Positions 34,972-43,716 of a stretch of 64,000 nt of DNA are shown here, piece by piece. The notes under the pieces are model-generated. The model did no database searches. It saw only the letters and a list, made by a program, of their open reading frames with translations, and was not told the origin of the DNA. Where the stretch lies: the NCBI GenBank assembly GCA_944323135.1, contig CALURI010000005.1, positions 1-64,000 on the forward strand, in the 5' to 3' direction. The stretch's first letter is position 1, and every line of letters begins with the position of its first letter. Source of the DNA: Candidatus Gastranaerophilales bacterium. Lineage in GTDB: Bacteria > Cyanobacteriota > Vampirovibrionia > Gastranaerophilales > Gastranaerophilaceae. A program made the translations under genes and the position numbers.

Positions 34972-35670
34972 CTATTTTGGCAGTTTTTTAAAATAATTAG
35001 AATCAGTCAATGCGTAATAAGAACATGATAATCCATTATCTTTGCTACTATCTGTTGCAGAACAATAACGTTCTCTTGAAGCTGCTGAGACAAAAGCTCC
35101 ATCAAAACCATTAGGAATAAGCTTTCCTGTTTCATTATCAATTGAAAATGTAAATAAATCATGCCCCCATCTGTTTGGACGTTTTTTAATTCCATTAACA
35201 TCAATAGATAACATTAAATTTTTTGAATTATAATTTTCAATATAAATAGCCATGCCATCAGGCAAAATAAAACCTCCACCTTCCATATAATAAGAACTGG
35301 TATTAACCTGATTATTGTATGTTCTATACTCCTTCATATTTTGACCGGTGCCATCATCAACTTCTATTCTGTCTATACAACCATTTGTAGTACAAAAATT
35401 CGCAATTATATATGGCTTTAATGTATTATATAACTTGTAATGATCACCTGTGTATGTATAAGAATAATCTCTTACATTTAAAGGCATTCCTGTATCATTT
35501 TGAACATCCAACACAAGTTGATACAAAATAGAATAAGCTTTTTTAAATTGAGTCTCCAACACTTTATGCTGATAATTTGCAATCAATGAAGGCAAAGTCA
35601 TTGCTGCAACAACACCAATAATTCCAAGAGTAATTAATACCTCAGCAAGTGTAAAAGCTCTCTTTTTCAT
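34972..35670 (-). CDS. prepilin-like protein downstream of a G10 tract
   Basis: 232 aa from ATG 35670 (AAGGAAAA upstream): MKKRA then FTLAEVLITLGIIGVVAAMT. The C-terminal domain has cysteines (RERYCSAT and LSCSYYAL). The frame is open further upstream. If the 10-G tract at 35768-35777 had 11 G, the leader at 35807 would fuse in frame to make a 278-aa product with a roughly 50-residue leader. As sequenced, the short local start is still possible. N-terminal coding sequence is identical over 74 nt to the gene at 42953. The gene ends 1 nt from macB, convergent. Confidence 0.78.
   Translation of the reverse strand: MKKRAFTLAEVLITLGIIGVVAAMTLPSLIANYQHKVLETQFKKAYSILYQLVLDVQNDTGMPLNVRDYSYTYTGDHYKLYNTLKPYIIANFCTTNGCIDRIEVDDGTGQNMKEYRTYNNQVNTSSYYMEGGGFILPDGMAIYIENYNSKNLMLSIDVNGIKKRPNRWGHDLFTFSIDNETGKLIPNGFDGAFVSAASRERYCSATDSSKDNGLSCSYYALTDSNYFKKLPK
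35591..35664. repeat. 74-nt segment identical to 43548-43621
   Basis: It codes for the FTLAEVL helix of the prepilin at 34972. The same 74 nt, without mismatch, code for the helix of the gene at 42953, while their other parts differ. Recent duplication or gene conversion is likely. Confidence 0.85.
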
Positions 35671-35759
35671 AAAAATTTTCCTTATTATATGATGCATATT
35701 ATCACTATAATAACAGATATTTTTATCTTTTTCAACCCCAACTATAGTTGATAGGAGCC

Positions 35760-35807
35760 TTAAATTGCCCCCCCCCCGACATTCTCAATTTTTACAAATC
35801 TTTTCAT
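35760..35807 (-). other. 15-codon leader ORF with G10 tract before a prepilin gene
   Basis: AAGGAG, 7 nt, and ATG (35807) start MKRFVKIENVGGGAI, which ends at 35760. It is 2 nt out of frame with the pilin. With 11 G the frame passes GGGG, a linker of about 30 codons without a stop, and enters the FTLAEVL helix. The leader also occurs at 43764 (MKRFAKIENVGGGAI) and, more diverged, at 12064. Confidence 0.6.
35768..35777. repeat. homopolymer tract C10 (G10 on the coding strand)
   Basis: Ten C on the plus strand in the leader ORF of the prepilin gene, embedded in AAATTG-C10-GACATTCTCAATTTTT. The core is shared with 43725 and, in part, 55121. Confidence 0.9.
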
Positions 35808-35870
35808 AATAATGCTCCTTTTCAAAATTAATATATATAAATTATACCATGTTTTCTATATCTTTTCAAT

Positions 35871-37070
35871 CTACAAAACTTCTAACGCTGCAATTTTCAT
35901 ATCTTTCCAGTCAGGAGTATTACCAAACCAAATTTCCTGAGCTGCTACAGCCTGAAAAATCAACATATCTAACCCTGTAATTGTACGTAAATTTAATTTT
36001 TCAGCAGCTTTTATCAACAATGTCTTTTTAGGGTTATAAATAACATCGTATACAACAGCATCACAAGGCAATGTTCCAAGTGCATTTGCTTCAACAGGCA
36101 TCATATCTGCAGATTTCCCGAGCATTCCGATAGGCGTTGTATTTACAAGCATTGCATATTCACCCAGATGACGAATATTTTCTATCTGATAAACATTAAA
36201 ATTAACTGCCGGAAATTTTCTGCGTACATAATTCATCAACTCTATTGAATTTGGTATATTTCTTGTAAAAAATGCAATTTCTTCAACTGCACATTCGGTT
36301 AAAGCTACACAAGCCGCATGAGCCGCCCCGCCTGTTCCTAAAATTGCAACTTTTTTACCGCGAAGATTTATATCTTTGGGAATAGCTCTCTTAAATCCTA
36401 TAACATCAGTATTATAAGCCTTTAAAGACTTGTCACATTCAATATAAACAGTATTAACAGCACGTGCTAAATCTGCATATCTGTCAACTTCATTAACAAA
36501 TAATGAAACCGGCAATTTTAACGGAATAGTAACATTAAACCCCTTATAACCGTTAGACTTAAGCCATTTAATTCTATCAACCAAAGTATCTTGAGGTGTT
36601 TCAAGAATATCATAAGTTGCGTTTACTCCAAGGCTTTTAAAACCTGCTTCATGAATTACTTTTGATAGTGAATGGCCAAGAGGATAACCGATAAGCCCGA
36701 ATTTATTTTCCCTTGTATCTCTAATTTCAGGCTTAACAGGTTCACTAACAAGACTGTTATTATTGCTGTTATAATTTTCCTGCATTTTAGAAGGACCAAA
36801 AATATAAGACGGAACCTCACTTTTTACTGTTTCTTCCTGCATTCCTGAATATGGTTTATGCAAAGGTTCTGAATTTTCAGACGCAATTTGATCCTGAATT
36901 GTTCTTTGAACATATTGAGTTTCTTCACTCGAATTTTGTGGCTGCACAGGCTGCTGAGAAGAACTTTCAACCACAGGAGACGGTGTACCTTGAGATTTTA
37001 ATTCTTCTACGGTAATCCCTAATTTTTTAGCTTTTTTAGCAAGATAACGTTCATACAATTCCGGATTCAT
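35871..37070 (-). CDS. aroE: shikimate dehydrogenase AroE with long N-terminal extension
   Basis: AroE reduces 3-dehydroshikimate with NADPH in the aromatic amino acid pathway. The enzyme core starts near residue 122 (FGLIGYPLGHSLSK), with NVTIPLKL (catalytic Lys) and YNTDVIGFKRA (catalytic Asp), and the NADPH loop GTGGAAHAACVAL. The first 121 residues are not in typical AroE: MNPELYERYLAKKAKKLGI looks helical, then a Ser/Gln/Pro/Glu-rich disordered linker. The total of 399 aa exceeds the usual 270-290. AGAGGAT precedes the ATG, and it follows topA by 24 nt in the minus-strand operon. Confidence 0.9.
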   Translation of the reverse strand: MNPELYERYLAKKAKKLGITVEELKSQGTPSPVVESSSQQPVQPQNSSEETQYVQRTIQDQIASENSEPLHKPYSGMQEETVKSEVPSYIFGPSKMQENYNSNNNSLVSEPVKPEIRDTRENKFGLIGYPLGHSLSKVIHEAGFKSLGVNATYDILETPQDTLVDRIKWLKSNGYKGFNVTIPLKLPVSLFVNEVDRYADLARAVNTVYIECDKSLKAYNTDVIGFKRAIPKDINLRGKKVAILGTGGAAHAACVALTECAVEEIAFFTRNIPNSIELMNYVRRKFPAVNFNVYQIENIRHLGEYAMLVNTTPIGMLGKSADMMPVEANALGTLPCDAVVYDVIYNPKKTLLIKAAEKLNLRTITGLDMLIFQAVAAQEIWFGNTPDWKDMKIAALEVL

Positions 37071-37094
37071 TTTTTATCCTCTCTCACATTTATA

Positions 37095-39398
37095 TTATTC
37101 GCTTTGCTGTTGGGAAGTTTCATCTAATTCCTTTTTATAATTACACTTCAAGCTTGAACATGCAATAACAGTTCCTTTTTTCAAAACTTTTTTAACTAAC
37201 AAAGAACCGCATTCAGGACATTTTTTCCCAGTTGGCTCATTCCACAAAACGAAATCACAATTCGGATACTTATCACAGCCATAAAATACAGTCCCGCGTT
37301 TTGATTTACGCTCAACTATCGTACCTTCTCCGCATTTTGGACACTTTACTCCCGTTGATTTTCTGTAAGGTTTTCTGTGTTTACAATTTTCATTTGTGCA
37401 TTCCATATATTTGCCATAAGGACCTGTTTTAAATATCATATCAGAACCGCATTTTTCGCATTTTTCTTCGCACATTTCCTGTTCATTAGAATCATCTTCT
37501 CCGGTATCTTCTGACAAAGCATTTAAAGACATCATCGTTTTGCACTCGGGGAAACCTGAACACCCTAAAAACTGTGAACCGTTTTTACCGATTCTTAATA
37601 CCATAGGTTTACCACAATTAGGGCATTTTATTTTACTTTCAATTTTTACACGCTCTCCTGTTTGTAAAGCGTTATTTACCTCTTTTATAAAAGGTTCATA
37701 AAAGTTTTCCAAAACATCATTCCATACAGCTTTTTTTTCTGCAATCTGGTCTAATTTAGTTTCCATGCCTGCAGTAAACTTATAATCCATTATATCTGCG
37801 AATTGAGCAACTAACTGTTTTGATACTGTCCTGCCAAGAAGTGTTGGATGTAAAGCTTTATCTTTTTTTTCTACATATTTACGAGTTTGGATAACGGTAA
37901 TAATCGTAGCATAAGTTGACGGACGCCCTATACCGTATTCTTCCAAAGCCTTAACTAATGAAGCTTCATTATATCTTGGAGGAGGCTGGGTGAAATGCTG
38001 CTTCGGATCAACTTTAACACATTTTACCTTATCTCCTTCATTTAAATCTGGAATTTTTGCTTCCGCTTCTTGTTCTTCATCATCAGCATCATTATAAACT
38101 TTTAAAAATCCGTCAAAAGTTACCTTGCTTGTTCCTGCCTTCAAAGTATAATCACCCGCAGTAATTTCAACAGTTTTGTTTGCAACATCCGCAGGAGTCA
38201 TTTGAGATGACATAAACTTTTCCCAAATCAATTTGTATAATTTATATTGATCATTATCCAAATATTTTTTTATGCTTTCAGGAGTCCTGTCAGGATAAGA
38301 AGGTCTTATAGCTTCGTGTGCATCCTGAACATTTTGTTTGCCTTTAACATATATATTTGGTTTTTCAGGGTAATATTTTTCTCCGTAATTTGCCAAAATA
38401 AAATCTTTAGCCATTCCCTGAGCATCATCTGAAACTCTTACACTATCGGTTCTCATATAGGTAATCAAACCAACAGGAGTACCGTCAATTTCAATACCTT
38501 CATACAATTTTTGAGCTACCTGCATTGTCTTTTGAACACCAAAACCTAATTTTGAACTTGCTGCACGCTGCATTGTAGATGTAATAAATGGTGCTGTCGG
38601 TTTTCTTTTGGTAGATTTTTTAGTAACTTTAGTAATATCTAATTCAGAAGGATAATTTTTTAGAAAATCTACAATTTTTTGAGCTTCTTCCTGATTTTTA
38701 ATATTCTTATCAACAGTTTTTCCTTTAATTTTAGAAAGTTCTGCCTCAAAGGATTTTCCGTCTTTATCCAATATTGTATGAATTGACCAGTATTCTTGCG
38801 GAACAAAAGCTTCAATTTCTTCTTCTCTTTCGCAAATCATACGCAAAGCAACTGATTGCACTCTCCCTGCGGATAATTTTCTGTTCCCAATCTGTTTCCA
38901 CAAAACAGGACTCAACTTATAACCTACAAGCTTATCCAAAATTTGTCTTGTTTGCTGAGCTTTTACCATATCCATATCAATCCCGCGTGGATTTTCAACA
39001 GAATATTTTACAGCTTTTGGAGTAATTTCATTAAATACAATACGTGAAATTTTGTCATCAGGAACCTTTAAAATCTGTCTGACATGCCATGCAATAGCTT
39101 CTCCCTCACGGTCAGGGTCGGATGCCAGATATACTTTATCAACTTTTTTAGCTAAATCATTTAACTTTTTAACAACAGCCTGCTTACCCGGAATAATCTC
39201 AAACTTAGGTTCAAAATGATTTTTTATATCAAATCCTAAATTTTCTGTAGAAGGATCTTTTTCAGGTAAATTCCTTACATGCCCAAAGCTTGCTTCTATC
39301 TGGTAACTATCTCCCAAAATCTTTCTTATAGTCTTCGATTTAGCAGGAGACTCAACTATTACTAACGATTTCCCTTTATTTTCAGAAGTTTTTGCCAT
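37095..39398 (-). CDS. topA: DNA topoisomerase I
   Basis: The 767-aa type IA enzyme relaxes negative supercoils. The Toprim domain is at the N-terminus (IVESPAKSKTIRKILG, SDPDREGEAIAWH); the active-site Tyr is in GLITYMRTDSVR. Three C-terminal zinc ribbons of CPxCG type follow (CPNCGKPMVLRIG, CEKCGSDMIFKTG, CPKCGEGTIVERK, then CPECGSLLVKK). It lies between dprA and aroE in one operon. Confidence 0.97.
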   Translation of the reverse strand: MAKTSENKGKSLVIVESPAKSKTIRKILGDSYQIEASFGHVRNLPEKDPSTENLGFDIKNHFEPKFEIIPGKQAVVKKLNDLAKKVDKVYLASDPDREGEAIAWHVRQILKVPDDKISRIVFNEITPKAVKYSVENPRGIDMDMVKAQQTRQILDKLVGYKLSPVLWKQIGNRKLSAGRVQSVALRMICEREEEIEAFVPQEYWSIHTILDKDGKSFEAELSKIKGKTVDKNIKNQEEAQKIVDFLKNYPSELDITKVTKKSTKRKPTAPFITSTMQRAASSKLGFGVQKTMQVAQKLYEGIEIDGTPVGLITYMRTDSVRVSDDAQGMAKDFILANYGEKYYPEKPNIYVKGKQNVQDAHEAIRPSYPDRTPESIKKYLDNDQYKLYKLIWEKFMSSQMTPADVANKTVEITAGDYTLKAGTSKVTFDGFLKVYNDADDEEQEAEAKIPDLNEGDKVKCVKVDPKQHFTQPPPRYNEASLVKALEEYGIGRPSTYATIITVIQTRKYVEKKDKALHPTLLGRTVSKQLVAQFADIMDYKFTAGMETKLDQIAEKKAVWNDVLENFYEPFIKEVNNALQTGERVKIESKIKCPNCGKPMVLRIGKNGSQFLGCSGFPECKTMMSLNALSEDTGEDDSNEQEMCEEKCEKCGSDMIFKTGPYGKYMECTNENCKHRKPYRKSTGVKCPKCGEGTIVERKSKRGTVFYGCDKYPNCDFVLWNEPTGKKCPECGSLLVKKVLKKGTVIACSSLKCNYKKELDETSQQQSE

Positions 39399-39432
39399 TA
39401 TCTATACCACCTCTCCTTTAACTACTCTTTTA

Positions 39433-40536
39433 TTATTTTGAGTAATTAACAGGAGTAACTCTCTTATATCTGTCCCCGTCGACTTGTTTAATTATGCCTT
39501 TAAGCTCCATAGTTGTCAAGTACATTAGCAAATTATCTATACTTAATTTTGTAAATGCCTGTAATTCATCAACACATTTTTCTTCTATTTCAAGTGCATC
39601 ATAAATAATTTTTTCATCATCGTTTAAATCAGGCATATCAAACAAATTTTTTTGTTCAACTTTAACTTCCCAACCAAGCGTCTCTAAAATATCATTAGCA
39701 CAAGTAACTAATGTTGCACCGTTTTTAAGAAGTTTATAAATCCCTTCTGTATTAGGGTTTGTAATCAATCCGGGAATACACATTAATTCTCTTCCCTGCT
39801 CTAACGTAAGATTTGCCGTAATCAATGCTCCGCTTTTTAATGAAGCTTCTGCCACAAGTGTTCCGTATGATAAACCCGACACTATCCTGTTTCTTTGCGG
39901 AAACCGAAATTTAATAGGCTGAAATGTCGGGAAATACTCACTTACAACAACACCACAATCATTTTCAATTTTTTTATACAAATCCTTGTTTGCCGTAGGA
40001 TAAGTATAATCAAAACCGCTTGCAATAACACCTATAGTTTTTAAATTATTCTCTATTGCAGAAATATGAGCCGTTGTATCAATACCTGATGCCAAACCTG
40101 ATACTATACATATATCCGTATTTTGCAACTGCGAAAGAATCATAGAAAGTGCATCTTTTGCATATCTTGTTGCTTTTCTTGAACCGACAACAGCAAGTGT
40201 TCTTTCTAAATTACAATTTCCGATATCCCCCTTATAATATAAAACAGCAGGCGGATTATCTATATTTTTTAACATGTAAGGATATCTTTCATCCTCAAAT
40301 GTTAAATAATTTATTCCTCTGTTTTCAACTTCTTTAAAAGCATTATCAACATCGACTTTATCTCTTTTTCTCAAAAAATTCTCAGCTTTTTTTATGCTTA
40401 AACCGTCAATATCTGATAATTTATCTGCATTAAAAGCGGTTTCAATATCTCCAAAATAATTATACAGCCTTAAAATAAAAGAACTGTCAATCTCTTCTAT
40501 TGATGAAAAAGCAATCCAATATTTATTTTTTGTCAT
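39433..40536 (-). CDS. dprA: DNA-processing protein DprA
   Basis: The 367-aa protein loads RecA onto incoming single-stranded DNA in natural transformation. The Rossmann-like core shows GSRKATRYAKDAL, SGLASGIDTTAH and FPQRNRIVSGLS. An N-terminal SAM-like domain and a C-terminal winged helix complete the usual layout. Its start overlaps the TPR gene by 14 nt. With the prepilin genes it hints at competence, although no ComEA/ComEC is in the window. Confidence 0.95.
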   Translation of the reverse strand: MTKNKYWIAFSSIEEIDSSFILRLYNYFGDIETAFNADKLSDIDGLSIKKAENFLRKRDKVDVDNAFKEVENRGINYLTFEDERYPYMLKNIDNPPAVLYYKGDIGNCNLERTLAVVGSRKATRYAKDALSMILSQLQNTDICIVSGLASGIDTTAHISAIENNLKTIGVIASGFDYTYPTANKDLYKKIENDCGVVVSEYFPTFQPIKFRFPQRNRIVSGLSYGTLVAEASLKSGALITANLTLEQGRELMCIPGLITNPNTEGIYKLLKNGATLVTCANDILETLGWEVKVEQKNLFDMPDLNDDEKIIYDALEIEEKCVDELQAFTKLSIDNLLMYLTTMELKGIIKQVDGDRYKRVTPVNYSK

Positions 40537-41308
40537 TTTGTTTTTTCTTTATTCTTTCTATCAATTCTTTTATTTTTTCTTCTTCTTCTTTAGCAATATC
40601 TAAGGTGATGTAATCCTCAAAATACTCAATTGCATCATCATAATCACCTCTTGCAAAAAAGAGTATTCCTGCTTTTTTATAAGCCGGAGAAAACGAATCA
40701 TTATGAGCAATAGCTTTCAAATAATTTGAAAGAGCTTTATCCACCTCGTCATTTGCTTCGTAAGCTTCTCCTAAATAATAGTAAATCCAAGGATTTTCAG
40801 ATTTGTATTCCAAAACATTTTCAAAATTTTCAATAGCACTGGCATAATCGCCAAGCTCAAAATGAACTCTGCCTAAATCATAATAAACATCATAATTTTC
40901 AGGCTGTTTTTCTAAAATATATTCAAGCTCATCGATTGCTAAATCCAATCTTGCATCTTCCATATAAAACCTTGCAAGATAATGACGCAAAACGAGATTG
41001 TCAGGCATTTCCCCCAGTCCGCGAGATATAAGTTCTATCCCGCTTCCCATATCTTTTTTACGGTAATAAATATCCGCAAGATTTATATACACTTGAGGTA
41101 ATTTTGGATTTAAACTTTGAGCTTTAAGATAATTTTTTTCAGCTTTATCAAATTCACCTAAATTTGCATAACAAAGAGCAATATTATTGTATAATTCTGC
41201 ATTATCCTTACTTGTTTCCAACACAGAACTGAATATATCAATAGCCTTTTGATATTCACCTTTTTGGTATAATTCTATTGCCTTATCAACTTTTTCTTTT
41301 TCGCTCAT
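40523..41308 (-). CDS. tetratricopeptide-repeat protein
   Basis: 261 aa composed of about seven TPR units, for example AELYNNIALCYANLGEFDKA and ENPWIYYYLGEAYEANDEVD. TPR units bind partner proteins. No signal peptide is present. It lies 3 nt downstream of lptA and overlaps dprA, so it is cotranscribed with envelope and DNA genes. Its partner is unknown. Confidence 0.88.
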   Translation of the reverse strand: MSEKEKVDKAIELYQKGEYQKAIDIFSSVLETSKDNAELYNNIALCYANLGEFDKAEKNYLKAQSLNPKLPQVYINLADIYYRKKDMGSGIELISRGLGEMPDNLVLRHYLARFYMEDARLDLAIDELEYILEKQPENYDVYYDLGRVHFELGDYASAIENFENVLEYKSENPWIYYYLGEAYEANDEVDKALSNYLKAIAHNDSFSPAYKKAGILFFARGDYDDAIEYFEDYITLDIAKEEEEKIKELIERIKKKQNDKK

Positions 41309-41311
41309 AAT

Positions 41312-42298
41312 TTATAATCCTAACCCTATTCCGCCATTTTCACTTTCACCGTTATCACCTGAACCGATATTTTTTATTACGGTTCGTGTATTCCCGTCTG
41401 CATGGAAATTTTTTGGTTCCATAGTCATCTTGATTTTATCAGCATAAATTGTTCTGACACCCTGAGTTATACTTGAACGTCCGGTAAAATATGCCTCATT
41501 TGGTTTTCCTTCCTTATTCGGGTATAGTGTAAGTTTGGGACCTTCTGCATAATAATCTTGATACCAAACTCTCACATTTCCGGAAGCATTAAAGATCCCT
41601 TTTTCCTGAGCATACTCCTGACGTCGAGCTTTCAAAACAAGAGTTGCACCATCGTCCATTATTGATTTTGATGTAGTATTTCCAACCGCAACAAGAACCT
41701 TTGTAACAGTATCATACATAAACTTATCCGCAAATGATTCGTTGCCTTGCTGTTTAATTCTTGCATTTCCGACAAGTTCTATATCTTTTAAATCTCCGTT
41801 TTTATCAGTTCTTACTTTTGCTTTATCAGAAAAAGTATCTAAATCTTTATATTTTATAGTTACTGCCCCTGTAGCAGTCATTATACCCGTTTTTGTATCA
41901 TATTCCTGCTCGTCAGCATTTATAACAACAATAGGCACTTTACCGTCAAAAACAATAGATTGAGTATCACCTTGAGCTTTTACAATCTTTGTAATTAATG
42001 ACATTTTTAAAATATTTGCTTTTACTTCACGTTTCTTGTTTTTCTTAACTTCATAAGCATAAGGTTTGTTATAAAAAGTTGCAGTATCAAGTTTTTGATC
42101 TTCTGTCATTGAAACATCCGCAGACTCTCCGACAACGTGCAAATCGTCAACAGAAACTTTTACATTTCCTTCAAATTTTAATTTATTATCCTGTTCACTA
42201 TAACTTTGCGTTTTAGATTCAATAATAAGATCAGAAGCCTGCACAACAAGCCCCGCAGTAAATAAAACAATCATTAAAGTTAATATTAATCTTTTCAC
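41312..42298 (-). CDS. lptA: LptA/OstA-like periplasmic LPS-transport protein
   Basis: 328 aa with a signal peptide ending GLVVQASD. OstA (jellyroll) units occur in tandem, first LKFEGNVKVSVDDLHVVGES, second INADEQEYDTKTGIMTATG. LptA bridges LptC and the outer membrane LptD. At twice the usual length for LptA, it might serve as a longer bridge. The ATG overlaps the lptC stop by 4 nt. The C-terminal glycine-rich tail SGDNGESENGGIGLGL is unusual. Confidence 0.8.
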   Translation of the reverse strand: MKRLILTLMIVLFTAGLVVQASDLIIESKTQSYSEQDNKLKFEGNVKVSVDDLHVVGESADVSMTEDQKLDTATFYNKPYAYEVKKNKKREVKANILKMSLITKIVKAQGDTQSIVFDGKVPIVVINADEQEYDTKTGIMTATGAVTIKYKDLDTFSDKAKVRTDKNGDLKDIELVGNARIKQQGNESFADKFMYDTVTKVLVAVGNTTSKSIMDDGATLVLKARRQEYAQEKGIFNASGNVRVWYQDYYAEGPKLTLYPNKEGKPNEAYFTGRSSITQGVRTIYADKIKMTMEPKNFHADGNTRTVIKNIGSGDNGESENGGIGLGL

Positions 42299-42897
42299 TT
42301 ATTCTCCTTATCACTGTAAACTTTCGAAACAGCATTTCCAATAATTTTAAATTTATCATAATCAGGACTGATTTCAACTTTTTTAGCAGTTGCAAGAAGA
42401 TCTGTTTTTCTTGTAATTCTTACATTTCCCTCTGCAGTAATCGGAATATCTTTTCCTGACCAGACAAGCTTGTTAGCTTTCAATGTCGTAAAATCTTTAA
42501 GAACGATATATGTATTATCATACAAAATAATTTGTTCTTTTTTCTCGTTATAAGTTCCCTTAGAAGATTCAAAACTCATTGATACTTCATTATCATCATC
42601 ATAAAAATTGCCTATTACATTATTGAGGATAGCAACACCGTTTTTACTGTCATAATTACCGGTTTCACCATAAATTTCCCAATATTTTTTTTCATTTTTA
42701 GTCTCAGTTAAAATAATTCCGTCAATAATAGCTTCCTGTCTGTCTTGATCAGTTTGGAGCTGACTTCTGTTAAAATTATGAGTAATAACTCCTGCAGATA
42801 TAAAAGCCCATGCCAAAAGACCAATAATTGCCGCAAAAGCACCTATGTAAGCTTTTTGTTTTTTACTTAGATTTTTAATTTTATCCAACCAGTTCAT
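42295..42897 (-). CDS. lptC: LptC-like LPS export protein
   Basis: 200 aa with one N-terminal helix (AYIGAFAAIIGLLAWAFISAG) and an LptC beta-jellyroll: YWEIYGETGNYDSKNGVAIL, GTYNEKKEQIILYDN, and LKANKLVWSGKDIPITAEGNV. LptC anchors LPS transport to the inner membrane LptBFG complex. It heads the operon lptC-lptA-TPR-dprA-topA-aroE. Confidence 0.85.
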   Translation of the reverse strand: MNWLDKIKNLSKKQKAYIGAFAAIIGLLAWAFISAGVITHNFNRSQLQTDQDRQEAIIDGIILTETKNEKKYWEIYGETGNYDSKNGVAILNNVIGNFYDDDNEVSMSFESSKGTYNEKKEQIILYDNTYIVLKDFTTLKANKLVWSGKDIPITAEGNVRITRKTDLLATAKKVEISPDYDKFKIIGNAVSKVYSDKENK

Positions 42898-42952
42898 ACT
42901 ACTAATTTTAGCATGAAAAAACTTCTAAAATAAAAACTTTAACTTATATGAA

Positions 42953-43627
42953 TTACCACGGGTAATCATCTAAAATTTCCCAGCCGTCTGCAAGAATCTT
43001 TCCGCCACAAGCACGAGAATTTTCAGAACTTATATTATCTTTTGTACAATTATCTTTAGAATAATAACCAGTAATAACACCTTTTGACATATCTATTTGA
43101 AATTGAAATACATCACGCCCAATAACATTAGGTTTTTTAGGTCCATTTATATCAATAGATAGCAACTGTAAGTTAGGAATATTAGTCGTATTATAACTAA
43201 AAGGCCGTATATAAGCATAAGTACCATCCCCATAAATAAACCCCGGCAAATTATCACGTTGACCATACACAGAAAAATTTGATTTATCAACAAGAGTAGC
43301 ATAATTTTTTATATCGTAGCCACATTCTTCCATTGTTTTACATACTTTTATTATCTTTAAATACGGTTTCCAATAATTATTAAAATAAGCTAAATTTTCA
43401 TCATAAGAACTGCTTGAATCAGTTAATTTCCATTCTGAAGAATCCCCATTTTCATATTGAGATAAAACAAGAGCCTGAGCAAATGTTGAATATGCTTTTT
43501 TCAATTGCACAGCTGTTTGTTTTTTCTGGTACTCTGTAATCAAATTTGGCAAAGTCATTGCTGCAACAACACCAATAATTCCAAGAGTAATTAATACCTC
43601 AGCAAGTGTAAAAGCTCTCTTATCCAC
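42953..43627 (-). CDS. prepilin-like protein downstream of a G10 tract
   Basis: 224 aa from a GTG at 43627 (VDKRA-FTLAEVLITLGIIGVVAAMTLP). No Shine-Dalgarno precedes this GTG, and there is no ATG nearby. Upstream the frame stays open to the G10 tract at 43725-43734; with 11 G it joins the leader ATG at 43764 (GAAGGAGC upstream) to give 270 aa. So an expressed form probably depends on tract length. The C-terminal domain has cysteines in CTKDNISSENSRACGGKI and ends DGWEILDDYPW. Confidence 0.78.
   Translation of the reverse strand: MDKRAFTLAEVLITLGIIGVVAAMTLPNLITEYQKKQTAVQLKKAYSTFAQALVLSQYENGDSSEWKLTDSSSSYDENLAYFNNYWKPYLKIIKVCKTMEECGYDIKNYATLVDKSNFSVYGQRDNLPGFIYGDGTYAYIRPFSYNTTNIPNLQLLSIDINGPKKPNVIGRDVFQFQIDMSKGVITGYYSKDNCTKDNISSENSRACGGKILADGWEILDDYPW
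43548..43621. repeat. 74-nt segment identical to 35591-35664
   Basis: Perfect copy of the prepilin helix-coding segment at 35591, in the same orientation and the same frame; flanks diverge on the 3' side of the genes. Confidence 0.85.
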
Positions 43628-43716
43628 TAAATAAACTTTTATTATATGATGTAATCTATCTCTATAATAACAGGCTTTACGATTCTTTTTCCCCTTTGAA
43701 TTTATGGATAAAAGCT

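Noticed and set aside
35698-35870. Poly-C tracts as vector, adapter or scaffold-join artefacts
   Set aside because: Four independent tracts share context and each precedes a pilin gene or remnant, and their leaders have ribosome sites. Length miscalls remain possible, so the exact counts are not taken as certain.
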